DNA of 64,000 nt from Undibacterium sp. Jales W-56 (GTDB lineage: Bacteria > Pseudomonadota > Gammaproteobacteria > Burkholderiales > Burkholderiaceae_D): NCBI RefSeq assembly GCF_025548535.1, contig NZ_JAJLQW010000001.1, positions 744,001-808,000 on the forward strand, read 5' to 3'. This document shows, piece after piece, positions 33,828 to 42,095 of this stretch (positions within the stretch are counted from its first letter, which is position 1; the number at the start of each line of letters is the position of its first letter). The notes beneath the pieces are model-generated. The model was not told the origin of the DNA, did not search any database, and saw only the letters and a program-made list of their open reading frames with translations. The translations under genes were made by a program, and so were the position numbers.

Positions 33828-34679
33828 ATGCATCCCATCAAGAAAAGACGATTTGCATCTGCCTTGCAAATATGCGGCATGGTTTCATTTGTTGTATGTG
33901 TATCGTTAGTCAGCTCCGCCTATGCTCAAATTCAGAGTCAAGCCCAGCCTCAGACAAACGCATGTAAAACCCTGATTGCAACCGGCAATCCTGAGTACCC
34001 GCCTTATCTGTGGCGCGATCCCGACGATGAGAATAAATTGATCGGTGCCAATGCCGATCTGATGCAATTACTCGCAAAAGAAATCGGCATCAGCATAGAG
34101 GTGAAATATGCAGGTCCTTGGGGACGGGTGCAGGAGGAGGCTAAACTTGGCCGTGTCGATTTGATTGCAGGCGCATTTTTTACACAGCCTCGTCTTGATT
34201 ACATGGACTATTTTTATCCGGCATTTCGTGAAACGCGTTCGGTCATCTGGACCAGAGACAATGCTGTTTTTCCTTATAAAAAATGGAGTGACTTGAAGCG
34301 CCGCCTCGGCGTCACCGTGATTAATAACAGTTTTGGCGATGAATTCGATCGCTATGCCAAAGAGTCCTTAAAAATCACGACGGTTCCCGGTCTGGAGCAA
34401 GCCTTGAAGATGCTGAGCTTATCGCGTGCCGACTACCTGATTTACGAGGAAGATCCGGGTCTGGCCTATGCCGCCAAATTGAATATCACTGGATTGAAAA
34501 CCGTCAATCCAGCCATCAGCAATGAAAGTTTATACCTGACGTTTTCGCATAAATCGGCATGTAATACCGGTGATATGCGCGGACGTATTGCGAAAGCCAT
34601 CATCAAGCTGAATAAACAAAATATCATGAACAAGCTCATCGAAAGTAATATCCAGGTCTGGCGTAAACAAACGAAATAG
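33828..34679 (+). CDS. periplasmic amino-acid-type solute-binding protein (SBP_bac_3)
   Basis: A 283-residue exported binding protein of the family-3 type. The signal peptide covers about 1-35 (ends SSAYA). The mature protein shows LIATGNPEYPPYLWRD, LIGANADLMQLLAKEIGI and LGRVDLIAGAFFTQPR, followed by the hinge and FGDEFDRYAKESLK. No ABC permease or ATPase gene follows; instead a histidine kinase starts 17 bases downstream. The protein may therefore deliver a ligand to that sensor, or feed it chemotactically, rather than serve a transporter. The ligand is unknown. Confidence 0.87.
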   Translation: MHPIKKRRFASALQICGMVSFVVCVSLVSSAYAQIQSQAQPQTNACKTLIATGNPEYPPYLWRDPDDENKLIGANADLMQLLAKEIGISIEVKYAGPWGRVQEEAKLGRVDLIAGAFFTQPRLDYMDYFYPAFRETRSVIWTRDNAVFPYKKWSDLKRRLGVTVINNSFGDEFDRYAKESLKITTVPGLEQALKMLSLSRADYLIYEEDPGLAYAAKLNITGLKTVNPAISNESLYLTFSHKSACNTGDMRGRIAKAIIKLNKQNIMNKLIESNIQVWRKQTK

Positions 34680-34696
34680 CGTGACATAAGAAGATA

Positions 34697-36670
34697 TTGG
34701 GTAAACTTACACTTCGACAAATTCTGATCTTAGGTGTTGCACTGGGAATCCTGTTGCCAGCCTTGGTGCTGGGCAGGTTTCTGGTGCAGGATCGGTATGA
34801 GCGCGAACTGAATTTACGGGTACTCACCCCTATGTCGCAATATGCCGATATGCTCGCCCGGGCAATGGCAGTGCCTGTATGGAATGTTGATAAAGAAGTC
34901 GCGAACGAGTTTGTCCAAGCCGTCATGCGCAATCCCGAAGTCGTCAGCGTCACTGTCGAGGACGAATCCCAAAACCAATTTGTACACGCCGAGGTGCTAT
35001 CACGCCGCATCGGCGAATTATTTAGTGAAGAGCGTTTCCTGAGTCTGAGCGGCCTGGCAAATAAACGTATCGGCAAAGTTACCGTTGAGCTCAGCGCTGG
35101 TCGTTTAAAGAGCGATCTGATCGCAGATTTACTGAAAATGACTGGCGCCTTGCTGGCGCAGGTATTGATTTCTTTCGGCTTTATTTTGCTCTTGTTTGAA
35201 CGCAGAATCGTGCACCCGATTAAAGAATTGCAACAAGCAACAGCTAATCTGGCGCAAGGTAAATTAGATCAACCTTTGATACGACGCCGGGACGATGAAA
35301 TCGGTAATTTATCCAAGAGTCTGGACAAAATGCGCCTCGACCTCGGTGCTCTGATTGCCGAGCGCGAACAAAAGAATCAGGTGTTGCAAATTGAATTGAA
35401 CGAACGTTTGCGTGCCGAAACAGCCTTGCGCTTTACGGAAGAAAAATTCACCGCGATCTTTCATGCATCGCCAGTTGCGATGACCGTCTTTCGCAAGGCG
35501 AATCTGTTTGTCATGGTGGATGTGAATGATGCCTGGGTCAGGCAATTCGGCTGGACCCATGATGAAATTTTGCATAGCTGTGAAAAACAAAGATCCTTAT
35601 GGCGCAATCCGGATGATTTCGATACTGTGATGTCGAGGATTGAGAGCCACAGTGAGATACATGACTACGAGGCATGGCTGCATTGCGGTCACCAGGAAAA
35701 AATCCTGTTATGTAATATTTCCGGCCGTCTGGTGCAACTGGGCGATGAATCTTTACTGGTGCTGGTGCAGGAAGACATCACTGAAAAACGGCATAACGAA
35801 TCTGAGATCCTTAGCCTGAATACGAGTCTGGAAAACCGGGTATCCGAGCGCACTAATGAGCTGGAAGTCGCCAACACCGAATTGACCATCGTGCTGGAAA
35901 ATTTGCAACGTGCCCAGCATGAATTATTGCGCACAGAAAAAATGGCAGCCTTAGGCTCACTGGTTGCCGGTGTGGCGCATGAATTGAATACGCCCATCGG
36001 TATCAGTGTGACGGTTGCCAGCACCATTCAGCAGCAAACGGAAGAAATTCTGCTAGCCATGCGGGACGGGATGCGACGTTCGACTCTGGATGAGTTTTTG
36101 CAAAACTCGCGTGCGGGTACCGATATTTTGATGCGCAATTTAAGTAAGGCATCTGAATTGATTGTCAGTTTTAAACAAGTCGCGGTAGATCAGACCAGCG
36201 CCAACCGTCGCTTGTTTATACTCGCTGAAACTGTGGCTGAAAATGTCCTGACATTGGGGCCGGCCATACGCAAGACGCGACATGAAGTGGTGTGCAATAT
36301 CCCGCCCAAAATCGTGATGGATAGTTATCCCGGTCCCTTGGGGCAAGTGCTGACCAATCTGATCAATAATGCGTTTATCCACGCTTTCGATGCCGATATG
36401 CGTGGCACGGTCAGTATTTCGGCAACCGTGGATGAAGCCGATACGCTAACAATTGTGCTGTCCGATAATGGCAAAGGCATTTCTGAGGCGAATTTAGGAC
36501 GCATATTTGACCCATTTTTTACGACAAAATTAGGCCAGGGCGGCAGCGGCCTGGGCTTGAATATCGTGTATAACCTGATTACAGGCGTGCTTGACGGCAA
36601 CATCACCGTAGAAAGCGCCGTCAACAAAGGCACGATTTTTACCATGAGCTTACCCAGAGTTGCGCCTTAA
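34697..36670 (+). CDS. HAMP-PAS sensor histidine kinase
   Basis: A membrane kinase of 657 residues. An N-terminal helix (about 8-27), a periplasmic domain (about 30-150), a second helix (about 152-172), HAMP (about 173-225), PAS (about 250-370), a coiled coil, then HisKA with phospho-acceptor His in VAGVAHELNTPIG (about residue 428), and HATPase with N box NLINNAFIHAFD, G1 DNGKGI and G2 GQGGSGLGL. The start appears to be TTG 34697 with AAGAAG just before it. It is coupled to the solute-binding protein 17 bases upstream. No response regulator is adjacent, and there is no receiver domain, so its partner is elsewhere. Confidence 0.9.
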   Translation: MGKLTLRQILILGVALGILLPALVLGRFLVQDRYERELNLRVLTPMSQYADMLARAMAVPVWNVDKEVANEFVQAVMRNPEVVSVTVEDESQNQFVHAEVLSRRIGELFSEERFLSLSGLANKRIGKVTVELSAGRLKSDLIADLLKMTGALLAQVLISFGFILLLFERRIVHPIKELQQATANLAQGKLDQPLIRRRDDEIGNLSKSLDKMRLDLGALIAEREQKNQVLQIELNERLRAETALRFTEEKFTAIFHASPVAMTVFRKANLFVMVDVNDAWVRQFGWTHDEILHSCEKQRSLWRNPDDFDTVMSRIESHSEIHDYEAWLHCGHQEKILLCNISGRLVQLGDESLLVLVQEDITEKRHNESEILSLNTSLENRVSERTNELEVANTELTIVLENLQRAQHELLRTEKMAALGSLVAGVAHELNTPIGISVTVASTIQQQTEEILLAMRDGMRRSTLDEFLQNSRAGTDILMRNLSKASELIVSFKQVAVDQTSANRRLFILAETVAENVLTLGPAIRKTRHEVVCNIPPKIVMDSYPGPLGQVLTNLINNAFIHAFDADMRGTVSISATVDEADTLTIVLSDNGKGISEANLGRIFDPFFTTKLGQGGSGLGLNIVYNLITGVLDGNITVESAVNKGTIFTMSLPRVAP

Positions 36671-36735
36671 ATATCTGTTTGATTACCATCACGTGGAAAT
36701 TTTGCAGTTTTTCTGGCATCTGTTACAGTCCCGCC

Positions 36736-37452
36736 ATGAGCAAAATATCTTTAGATCGTCTCTTGCAATCGCAAGGATTTGGCACACGAAAATATTGTCG
36801 TGAATTGATTGATGATGGTGAGCTGAGCATTGCCGGTGAGGTGATGTCCAGCTATAAAACGACGGTCGAAACCGCGGGTTTGCGTTTTTCTATCTTCGAG
36901 GAGGAGTGGGAATATCGCGAACATATTTATATCGTCCTGAATAAACCGGCGAATTTTGAATGTTCCCGCAAGCCTAGTCATCATCCCGGTGTGTTGACGC
37001 TGTTGCCCGAGCAATTTTCCTGGCGCGATGTGCAGCCGGTTGGCCGCTTGGATCATGACACCACGGGAATGTTGCTGATGTCCGACGATGGACCTTTTAT
37101 CCATGCGCAGTCTTCGCCAAAACGACATATTCCTAAAGTCTACGTCGCCACCACTGCCGAGCCGGTGACCGAAGAGTTAGTGAAAAAATTATTGTCCGGT
37201 GTACAGTTGCATGATGAGCCTGCCCCGCTGGCAGCGCAGACATGCCGCCCAATCTCGGATCGGCAGATTGAAATCGTGCTGGAGCAGGGCAAATATCATC
37301 AGGTCAAGCGTATGCTCGCCGCGGCAGGCAATCATTGTGCTGCATTGCAAAGAACGGCAGTTGGACAATTGACGCTGGATTCGTTAGGCTTGGAAGAAGG
37401 TGAGTGGTGCTACCTCACGCAGCAGCAAATGGCATTATTAGTTCCTATGTAG
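36736..37452 (+). CDS. rsuA: RsuA-family 16S rRNA pseudouridine synthase
   Basis: A 238-residue enzyme with an N-terminal S4 RNA-binding domain (about 4-50, LDRLLQSQGFGTRKYCREL) and the RsuA catalytic domain. The catalytic Asp is in GRLDHDTTGMLLMSDDG (about residue 102), as in enzymes making pseudouridine in ribosomal RNA; position 516 of 16S rRNA is the usual RsuA target. ATG 36736 is used; the frame is open further upstream but homologs begin at MSKISLDRLLQSQG. It is 19 bases ahead of a ParA gene. Confidence 0.88.
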   Translation: MSKISLDRLLQSQGFGTRKYCRELIDDGELSIAGEVMSSYKTTVETAGLRFSIFEEEWEYREHIYIVLNKPANFECSRKPSHHPGVLTLLPEQFSWRDVQPVGRLDHDTTGMLLMSDDGPFIHAQSSPKRHIPKVYVATTAEPVTEELVKKLLSGVQLHDEPAPLAAQTCRPISDRQIEIVLEQGKYHQVKRMLAAAGNHCAALQRTAVGQLTLDSLGLEEGEWCYLTQQQMALLVPM

Positions 37453-37471
37453 GTTTTCTAAAGGAGTCGGT

Positions 37472-38083
37472 ATGTCGGTTATCGCAGTGGTCAATCCCAA
37501 GGGCGGCGTCGGTAAAAGTACGTTTGCGACGAATCTGGCAGGCTATCTTGCCCATAAAGGACATAAGGTGATGCTGGGAGATACCGATATCCAGCAATCG
37601 TCACGCAACTGGCTGTCCTTGCGACCCGCCAACTTGCCCGCCATCAGCGCCTGGGAGATTGAAGATGGGCACATTGCCAAACCGCCCAAAGGCACCACCC
37701 ATATTGTGCTCGATACGCCTGCCGGACTGAGCAGAAAAAAACTTGATGCGGTATTGAAAATAGCCGACAAAGTCGTGATTCCCCTGCAGCCATCTATCTT
37801 CGATATTCTTGCCACCGAAGAATTTATCAAGACGCTCAATAAGCATGACCGGCGCTACCAGCTGGCCGTACTGGGAATGCGTGTCAATGCGCGCAGCCGT
37901 GCTGCCGATCAACTGGCGCACTATGTCGGTCAACTGGGTTTGCCGGTACTGGCCTATCTGCGGGACACGCAAAATTACATACAACTGGCGGCTCACGGCG
38001 CTACTTTATGGGATGTGGCCCCTTCGCGCGTCGAAAAAGATGTCGCTCAATGGCAGGATATCTTGGCCTGGATAGAGCGCTGA
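37472..38083 (+). CDS. ParA-family ATPase
   Basis: A small deviant-Walker ATPase of 203 residues. KGGVGKST (about residues 10-17) is the P-loop with signature Lys, DTDIQQSS is the switch I region, and HIVLDTPAG the Walker B. It resembles orphan chromosomal ParA/MinD-like proteins that position other cargo, such as plasmid or chemoreceptor systems, rather than the chromosomal ParA beside parB. AAAGGAG precedes ATG 37472, with only a short gap to the RsuA-type gene, so the two are likely co-transcribed. No ParB is nearby; cargo unknown. Confidence 0.88.
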   Translation: MSVIAVVNPKGGVGKSTFATNLAGYLAHKGHKVMLGDTDIQQSSRNWLSLRPANLPAISAWEIEDGHIAKPPKGTTHIVLDTPAGLSRKKLDAVLKIADKVVIPLQPSIFDILATEEFIKTLNKHDRRYQLAVLGMRVNARSRAADQLAHYVGQLGLPVLAYLRDTQNYIQLAAHGATLWDVAPSRVEKDVAQWQDILAWIER

Positions 38084-38126
38084 TCGCCAGCGGCGCTGAT
38101 TTCTGGCGACCCATCTATTTCGCAGA

Positions 38127-38588
38127 TCAGGCAGGTTCGATCACAATGTCAGCCCGCAGAGAATTGGCGATATAGCATTCTTCATGCGCCTGATGATGCA
38201 GGGCGGCCAGTTCTTCGCTGGTTGCCTGCCTGTCGCCGGAGAAAATGACTAGCGGACGTAAAGTGATTTTAGTGATTGCTAATTTGCCGTGTTCATTTTT
38301 ATCCATGAGTCCGACCGCATGATCGAGATACTCATCAACGATAAACCCCTTTTTACCGGCTAACCATAAAAAGAACAGCATATGGCAACTTGACGCCGCC
38401 GCGACCAAGGCTTCTTCGGGATCGACATTTTCCGCGACAGATAAAGGCAGGGGAACGGATAAAGGTGAGGATGAGGCCGGTACCACCAGGCCGCCATCGA
38501 ATTGCCAGTCATGCGCCCGGCTATACTTATTATCGGTGAACACTTGCTCGCCGCGTTGCCATTTGATGCTGGCCTGATAATGGTGCAT
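38127..38588 (-). CDS. OsmC-family protein
   Basis: A cytoplasmic 153-residue protein of the OsmC/Ohr superfamily. The first conserved region is NVDPEEALVAAASSCHMLFFLWLAG, shown as VAAASSCHMLFFLWL (peroxidatic Cys about residue 66), and the second conserved region near the C-terminus is ALHHQAHEECYIANSL with the second Cys. The family reduces organic hydroperoxides. ATG 38588 follows GGAGATGTC; the longer frame from 38636 is rejected for lack of a ribosome-binding site. It is convergent with the ParA gene. Confidence 0.9.
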   Translation of the reverse strand: MHHYQASIKWQRGEQVFTDNKYSRAHDWQFDGGLVVPASSSPLSVPLPLSVAENVDPEEALVAAASSCHMLFFLWLAGKKGFIVDEYLDHAVGLMDKNEHGKLAITKITLRPLVIFSGDRQATSEELAALHHQAHEECYIANSLRADIVIEPA

Positions 38589-38687
38589 GACATCTCCAAT
38601 TACATGTTGATTTTCATCATTGTAAGGGCAGCTCATGTTCGAGCAAGGTTTTTTTATATCGGTTTTGCGCTACTAAGGCCTGATCGG

Positions 38688-39809
38688 CTAAGGCTCTGCA
38701 GGCGCGGCTTTAGTGTCTGTTGTCACTTCTTTGGATGGCTTGATCTTGCTGCCATCAAATTGCTTGATCAATAACCACGACATCGGCTTTAACAGCAGTC
38801 GCTGCGTCAGCGCCTCGCACCAGGGGTGCGCAGCAAGCCAGACAATCAAGGCGCTGACAGAGAACGCAGCGAGACTGGTCAGGGCTTTATCTAAAGTGAA
38901 AATCGCTTTCAGCACGCCAGTTTCCTGTAACACGATCAACGCCAGTCCATGCCATAAGAAGACATAGATAGAACGCTGACCGATCTGCGCCAATCCCCAA
39001 TTTTTGCGCGACAGCAAATGCAGGCAGGCTAAACCGATGACGCCTGAGAGCACATATTGCGCTATCTGATATAGCGTTCCAGTCAGGTTCGCCATGCCTA
39101 AACGGCTGAGCGAGTAACTACCGTAAAGCCATCGATAATCAAAATCGCTTTTGAGTAAGAACGACGCGATAATGGCAATCGCCACCACAGGCAGGCTGAT
39201 GAGCAGCAGGCGTTTTTTAGTGCGGTCAAATATGGTCGGGCCGAATTTCCAGCCGAGCAAAAAGAACGGGAAGAAAGTCAGGGTGCGCGCAATACTTAAA
39301 AAATAACCGCTACTCTCGGAATAACTAGCGACCAGCGACACCCCCAGCGCCATCACAACAGGAAACTGAAGCCGGGCAAAAATCGGCAGCATCAGACGCC
39401 AGCACAACAAGCTCATTAAATACCACAGCATCCAATACGGCGCGAACAAAGCGCTATATACGCTCAGGCTGCCTTTTAACAGCAGCTCTATGCTTTCATA
39501 CAAGACTTCAAATACAAATAATGGGATGACAATGTTTTTGACCAGTTGATTGCTCTGCCTGTCATCTAAAGAGGCTTTTGACAGCATCCCGGATACCAGC
39601 GCAAACATAGGCATATGAAAAGAATAGATAAAAATCCAGACTGAACGCAGGAAATGATCCCCGGTGATATGGAGTTCAATTAAATGTCCGAACACGACCA
39701 GAAAGATCAAAACGGCTTTGATATTGTCGATGCGGAGGTTTCTGCTTTGGGAAGACATCTGTAGTTCGCTAACTCTTTGTAATTGCGCATTATTTTTAAA
39801 AGACGCCAT
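38688..39809 (-). CDS. fucose 4-O-acetylase-like membrane acyltransferase
   Basis: An acyltransferase-3 family membrane protein of up to 373 residues, with about ten helices. The N-terminal RIDNIKAVLIFLVVFGHLIE holds the conserved R/D...H arrangement (His of FGH) of this family, and YSFHMPMFALVSGML is typical of the COG3594 group. Members add acetyl or other acyl groups to cell-surface sugars. The start could be ATG 39809 or, more like homologs, ATG 39758 (MSSQSRNLRIDNIK). The last 25 residues are polar (KIKPSKEVTTDTKAAPAEP). No polysaccharide genes are near, so the target is unknown. Confidence 0.85.
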   Translation of the reverse strand: MASFKNNAQLQRVSELQMSSQSRNLRIDNIKAVLIFLVVFGHLIELHITGDHFLRSVWIFIYSFHMPMFALVSGMLSKASLDDRQSNQLVKNIVIPLFVFEVLYESIELLLKGSLSVYSALFAPYWMLWYLMSLLCWRLMLPIFARLQFPVVMALGVSLVASYSESSGYFLSIARTLTFFPFFLLGWKFGPTIFDRTKKRLLLISLPVVAIAIIASFLLKSDFDYRWLYGSYSLSRLGMANLTGTLYQIAQYVLSGVIGLACLHLLSRKNWGLAQIGQRSIYVFLWHGLALIVLQETGVLKAIFTLDKALTSLAAFSVSALIVWLAAHPWCEALTQRLLLKPMSWLLIKQFDGSKIKPSKEVTTDTKAAPAEP

Positions 39810-40011
39810 GATAACGAATCATCGGTGATTGCGTACGCTGAGTTTGTAACGAAGCTTTGCTGCATCAGGGACTGTTAACAAATAAACCCTCATTATCAAG
39901 TCATCAGGCAAAGCGGAAATCCAGCTTAATATTTCCCCTTGGAAAATGTATGCGACCTGATTACAATGCTCCCTACCGCATTCAATGCTCATTTTTAGGA
40001 ATGCTTAGCTC

Positions 40012-40698
40012 ATGCCTGTGACAGATAAACCAAAGAAACTACTCACATCGAAGTTGGATTTCGAGGGGGTGGGGGAGTCTTCTCCAAATACGTCCGTGAT
40101 CACGGATGATAGTCTGGATGAGTGGGGTTTTGATCTTGCCTCCATAGCATCTGAATCAACTGAGATTGACAAAGAAGAGCCGCCGTTCGTCCCGCCGCCA
40201 CGGCCGTCTGCCAGAGTAGCCGGGCCATCTAAAGAAAAACCTGCTGCTTTCGTTTACACGCCAAAAAAACCAGCGAGAGTCGTGGCGGCTAAGAAGAAAG
40301 ACAATTTTTCACAATATGCGGCCAGCGTCACTTTGATTTTTTTTACGATTTTATCGATCGCTGTGTATGCCTATATTCAGCAGGAGTCCTCCAATACGGC
40401 AGACTTGAGTTACCTGGCGTTACCGCAGGCGGTGGTCAATGTGGACGGACAGGTCACACGAATTCAGGTGACAATACAAGTGGCGCAGGAAGATCAGGAT
40501 TGGTTGAAAGAAAATAAAAAAACGCTGCATGAGCTATTCCAGATCGCAATCGCCAAAGCCAATGCAGATGAGTTGCGCAGCCCGGAAGGTTTGACCATCA
40601 TGCAGCGAGATTTGAAAAATGAACTCAATCAAGCGATGGGTACTGACAAAATCCAGGCAGTTTTGCTGACTGAATTGTTATTGCAAGATAAACCATAA
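40012..40698 (+). CDS. FliL-like single-pass membrane protein with long disordered N-terminus
   Basis: A 228-residue protein with a disordered, acidic and Pro-rich cytoplasmic part (1-95), one membrane helix (about 103-123, ASVTLIFFTILSIAVYAYI) and a C-terminal domain (about 135-228). That domain, from PQAVVNVDGQVTRIQVTIQV through DELRSPEGLTIMQRDLKNELN to VLLTELLLQ, has the order of FliL (beta strands, then TPEG-like loop and final strand). FliL works at the flagellar stator. Here no flagellar gene is adjacent; an HDOD gene follows 250 bases later. It may be a FliL/stomatin-like relative with a different partner. The assignment is by pattern only. Confidence 0.6.
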   Translation: MPVTDKPKKLLTSKLDFEGVGESSPNTSVITDDSLDEWGFDLASIASESTEIDKEEPPFVPPPRPSARVAGPSKEKPAAFVYTPKKPARVVAAKKKDNFSQYAASVTLIFFTILSIAVYAYIQQESSNTADLSYLALPQAVVNVDGQVTRIQVTIQVAQEDQDWLKENKKTLHELFQIAIAKANADELRSPEGLTIMQRDLKNELNQAMGTDKIQAVLLTELLLQDKP

Positions 40699-40948
40699 AC
40701 TTTAATGATGGATATGCGAATCAGCGACGAATCAGCGGTTAACTATGTTATGCGTCATTGGCCCGTCAAAATTTAACGCAAAAATGGAACTCTTTCAGGC
40801 TTGGAAATGACCTGTGCATAGGGAATAACAATAGTTTGACGGAACAGCGTGAACGTATTTTTATTGTGAATAATTGTATATTTACTCATTTTTAAAAAAA
40901 GAATTATGCTAATGTAATCATCACATCCAATCTCTCAGATGCCTACTC

Positions 40949-41809
40949 ATGACCAGAACAGAAAAAAACAGCGAGTTTGAGTTCATTGAAGGTTTAACTG
41001 CAGAATTGTCGTCAAAAGAATTGATTTTTCCGACTTCTTTGAACGCAACGATGAAAATCCGGCGGGCGTTGAGCCATCCGGACATGTCCACTGATACCGT
41101 TGTTCGTATCATCAGTACAGAGCCGGTTTTGTCGGCGCAAATCCTGCGCATGAGTAATTCGGCCATGTACAACCACTCCAGTAAAAAAATAGTCGATTTG
41201 CGGGCTGCAACCTTGTTATTGGGATTCACGACGATACGCAATATCGCGATCTCGGTCGGCATGAAACAACTGGCCGATCATAAGGCCGACGAACCTTTGT
41301 CCAGGCAGCTTGATGGTTTGTGGACCCGCAGCCTGCGCGTTGCTGCTCTGTCGTATGTGATTGCCAGGCACCTGAGCAATTCGAGTCCCGACAAAGCCAT
41401 GCTGGCGGGTCTGCTGCATGATGTGGGGAAGTTTTACATCCTGAACAGAGCGCGCCATTATCAAGGTCTATTCGTATCGAATACGGCCTTGTGGGAAGTG
41501 ATTGATCAATGGCATGCGGAGATTGGCGTCGCCATTCTGGAGAATTGGGATATCGATGAGGATATCCTCGCCGCAGTCATGGATCACCGTACCAGTCAAT
41601 TGCCGCATACCAATCGCCCGGGTTTAACCGATGTAGTGGCAACGGCGGATTTTTTGGACGGTCATTTTGTGGCGGCTTCTCTGGATGAAATTAATTGGCA
41701 AGCTTTGCCAACAGCCCTCGAAAATCTACAACTCGATTTCGAAAAATGCCAGATTCTGATGGCAGAGACCAAGGCCGAACTGGGATTAATACTGCGCGCT
41801 TTGTCCTGA
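40949..41809 (+). CDS. HDOD-domain signalling protein
   Basis: A 286-residue cytoplasmic protein made of one HDOD domain (about 20-220). LIFPTSLNATMKIRRALSHP, SAQILRMSNSAMYNHSSKKI (shown as QILRMSNSAMYN), LRAATLLLGFTTIRNIAISV and LAGLLHDVGKFYI are characteristic. It keeps HD in LLHDVGK, which many HDOD proteins lack. Relatives regulate motility, chemotaxis or biofilm. The preceding gene is FliL-like, and a motility or surface role would suit both, but this is inference. Confidence 0.88.
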   Translation: MTRTEKNSEFEFIEGLTAELSSKELIFPTSLNATMKIRRALSHPDMSTDTVVRIISTEPVLSAQILRMSNSAMYNHSSKKIVDLRAATLLLGFTTIRNIAISVGMKQLADHKADEPLSRQLDGLWTRSLRVAALSYVIARHLSNSSPDKAMLAGLLHDVGKFYILNRARHYQGLFVSNTALWEVIDQWHAEIGVAILENWDIDEDILAAVMDHRTSQLPHTNRPGLTDVVATADFLDGHFVAASLDEINWQALPTALENLQLDFEKCQILMAETKAELGLILRALS

Positions 41810-42095
41810 ACCCCGGGTTGACAATTCTTACCAAGAGCTTGTTTATTTATCGGCGGCAAATTTATTTATACCCTGCATCGTCGCGATCAGCTAATCGGTT
41901 GAAATCGCACCAACATAAAGCGTCATCAAGCATTTCCTCTCCGTTCGCACAAATTTAATGCACAGGCATGCCGCGTTCTTGCGGCATCCGGGATCGTGCA
42001 GGCGATATCCATCTGGCACGTAATCTGCTAAAGCTCCTGATGCGCACTCCGCATTCTGCATTTCCCTTGTCCACACTCACGTTTAGGAGCAACAA
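41810..42095. other. urt promoter region
   Basis: 286 bases without a gene upstream of urtA. It contains the sigma-54-type promoter (42014-42030), a small hairpin TGCCGC-GTTCTT-GCGGCA (41969-41986) and GCAC half-sites (near 41907 and 41947) that could belong to weak NtrC sites. No guanidine or other riboswitch was recognised. Confidence 0.5.
42014..42030 (+). promoter_or_regulatory. sigma-54 (RpoN) -24/-12 promoter of the urea locus
   Basis: TGGCACG-TAAT-CTGCTA compared with TGGCACG-N4-TTGCW: the -24 element is exact and the -12 differs at one base. It lies 66 bases before the urtA start, fitting nitrogen-limitation control by NtrC. Confidence 0.65.

Noticed and set aside
40836..40864. TTGACG...TTTTAT as a promoter for the HDOD gene
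   Set aside because: The -10 box is poor and several spacings are possible in this T-rich stretch; not strong enough to list.
41810..42095. Possible guanidine or other riboswitch before the urea locus
   Set aside because: None of the conserved ykkC-type blocks are present; only a small hairpin and a sigma-54 promoter are seen.
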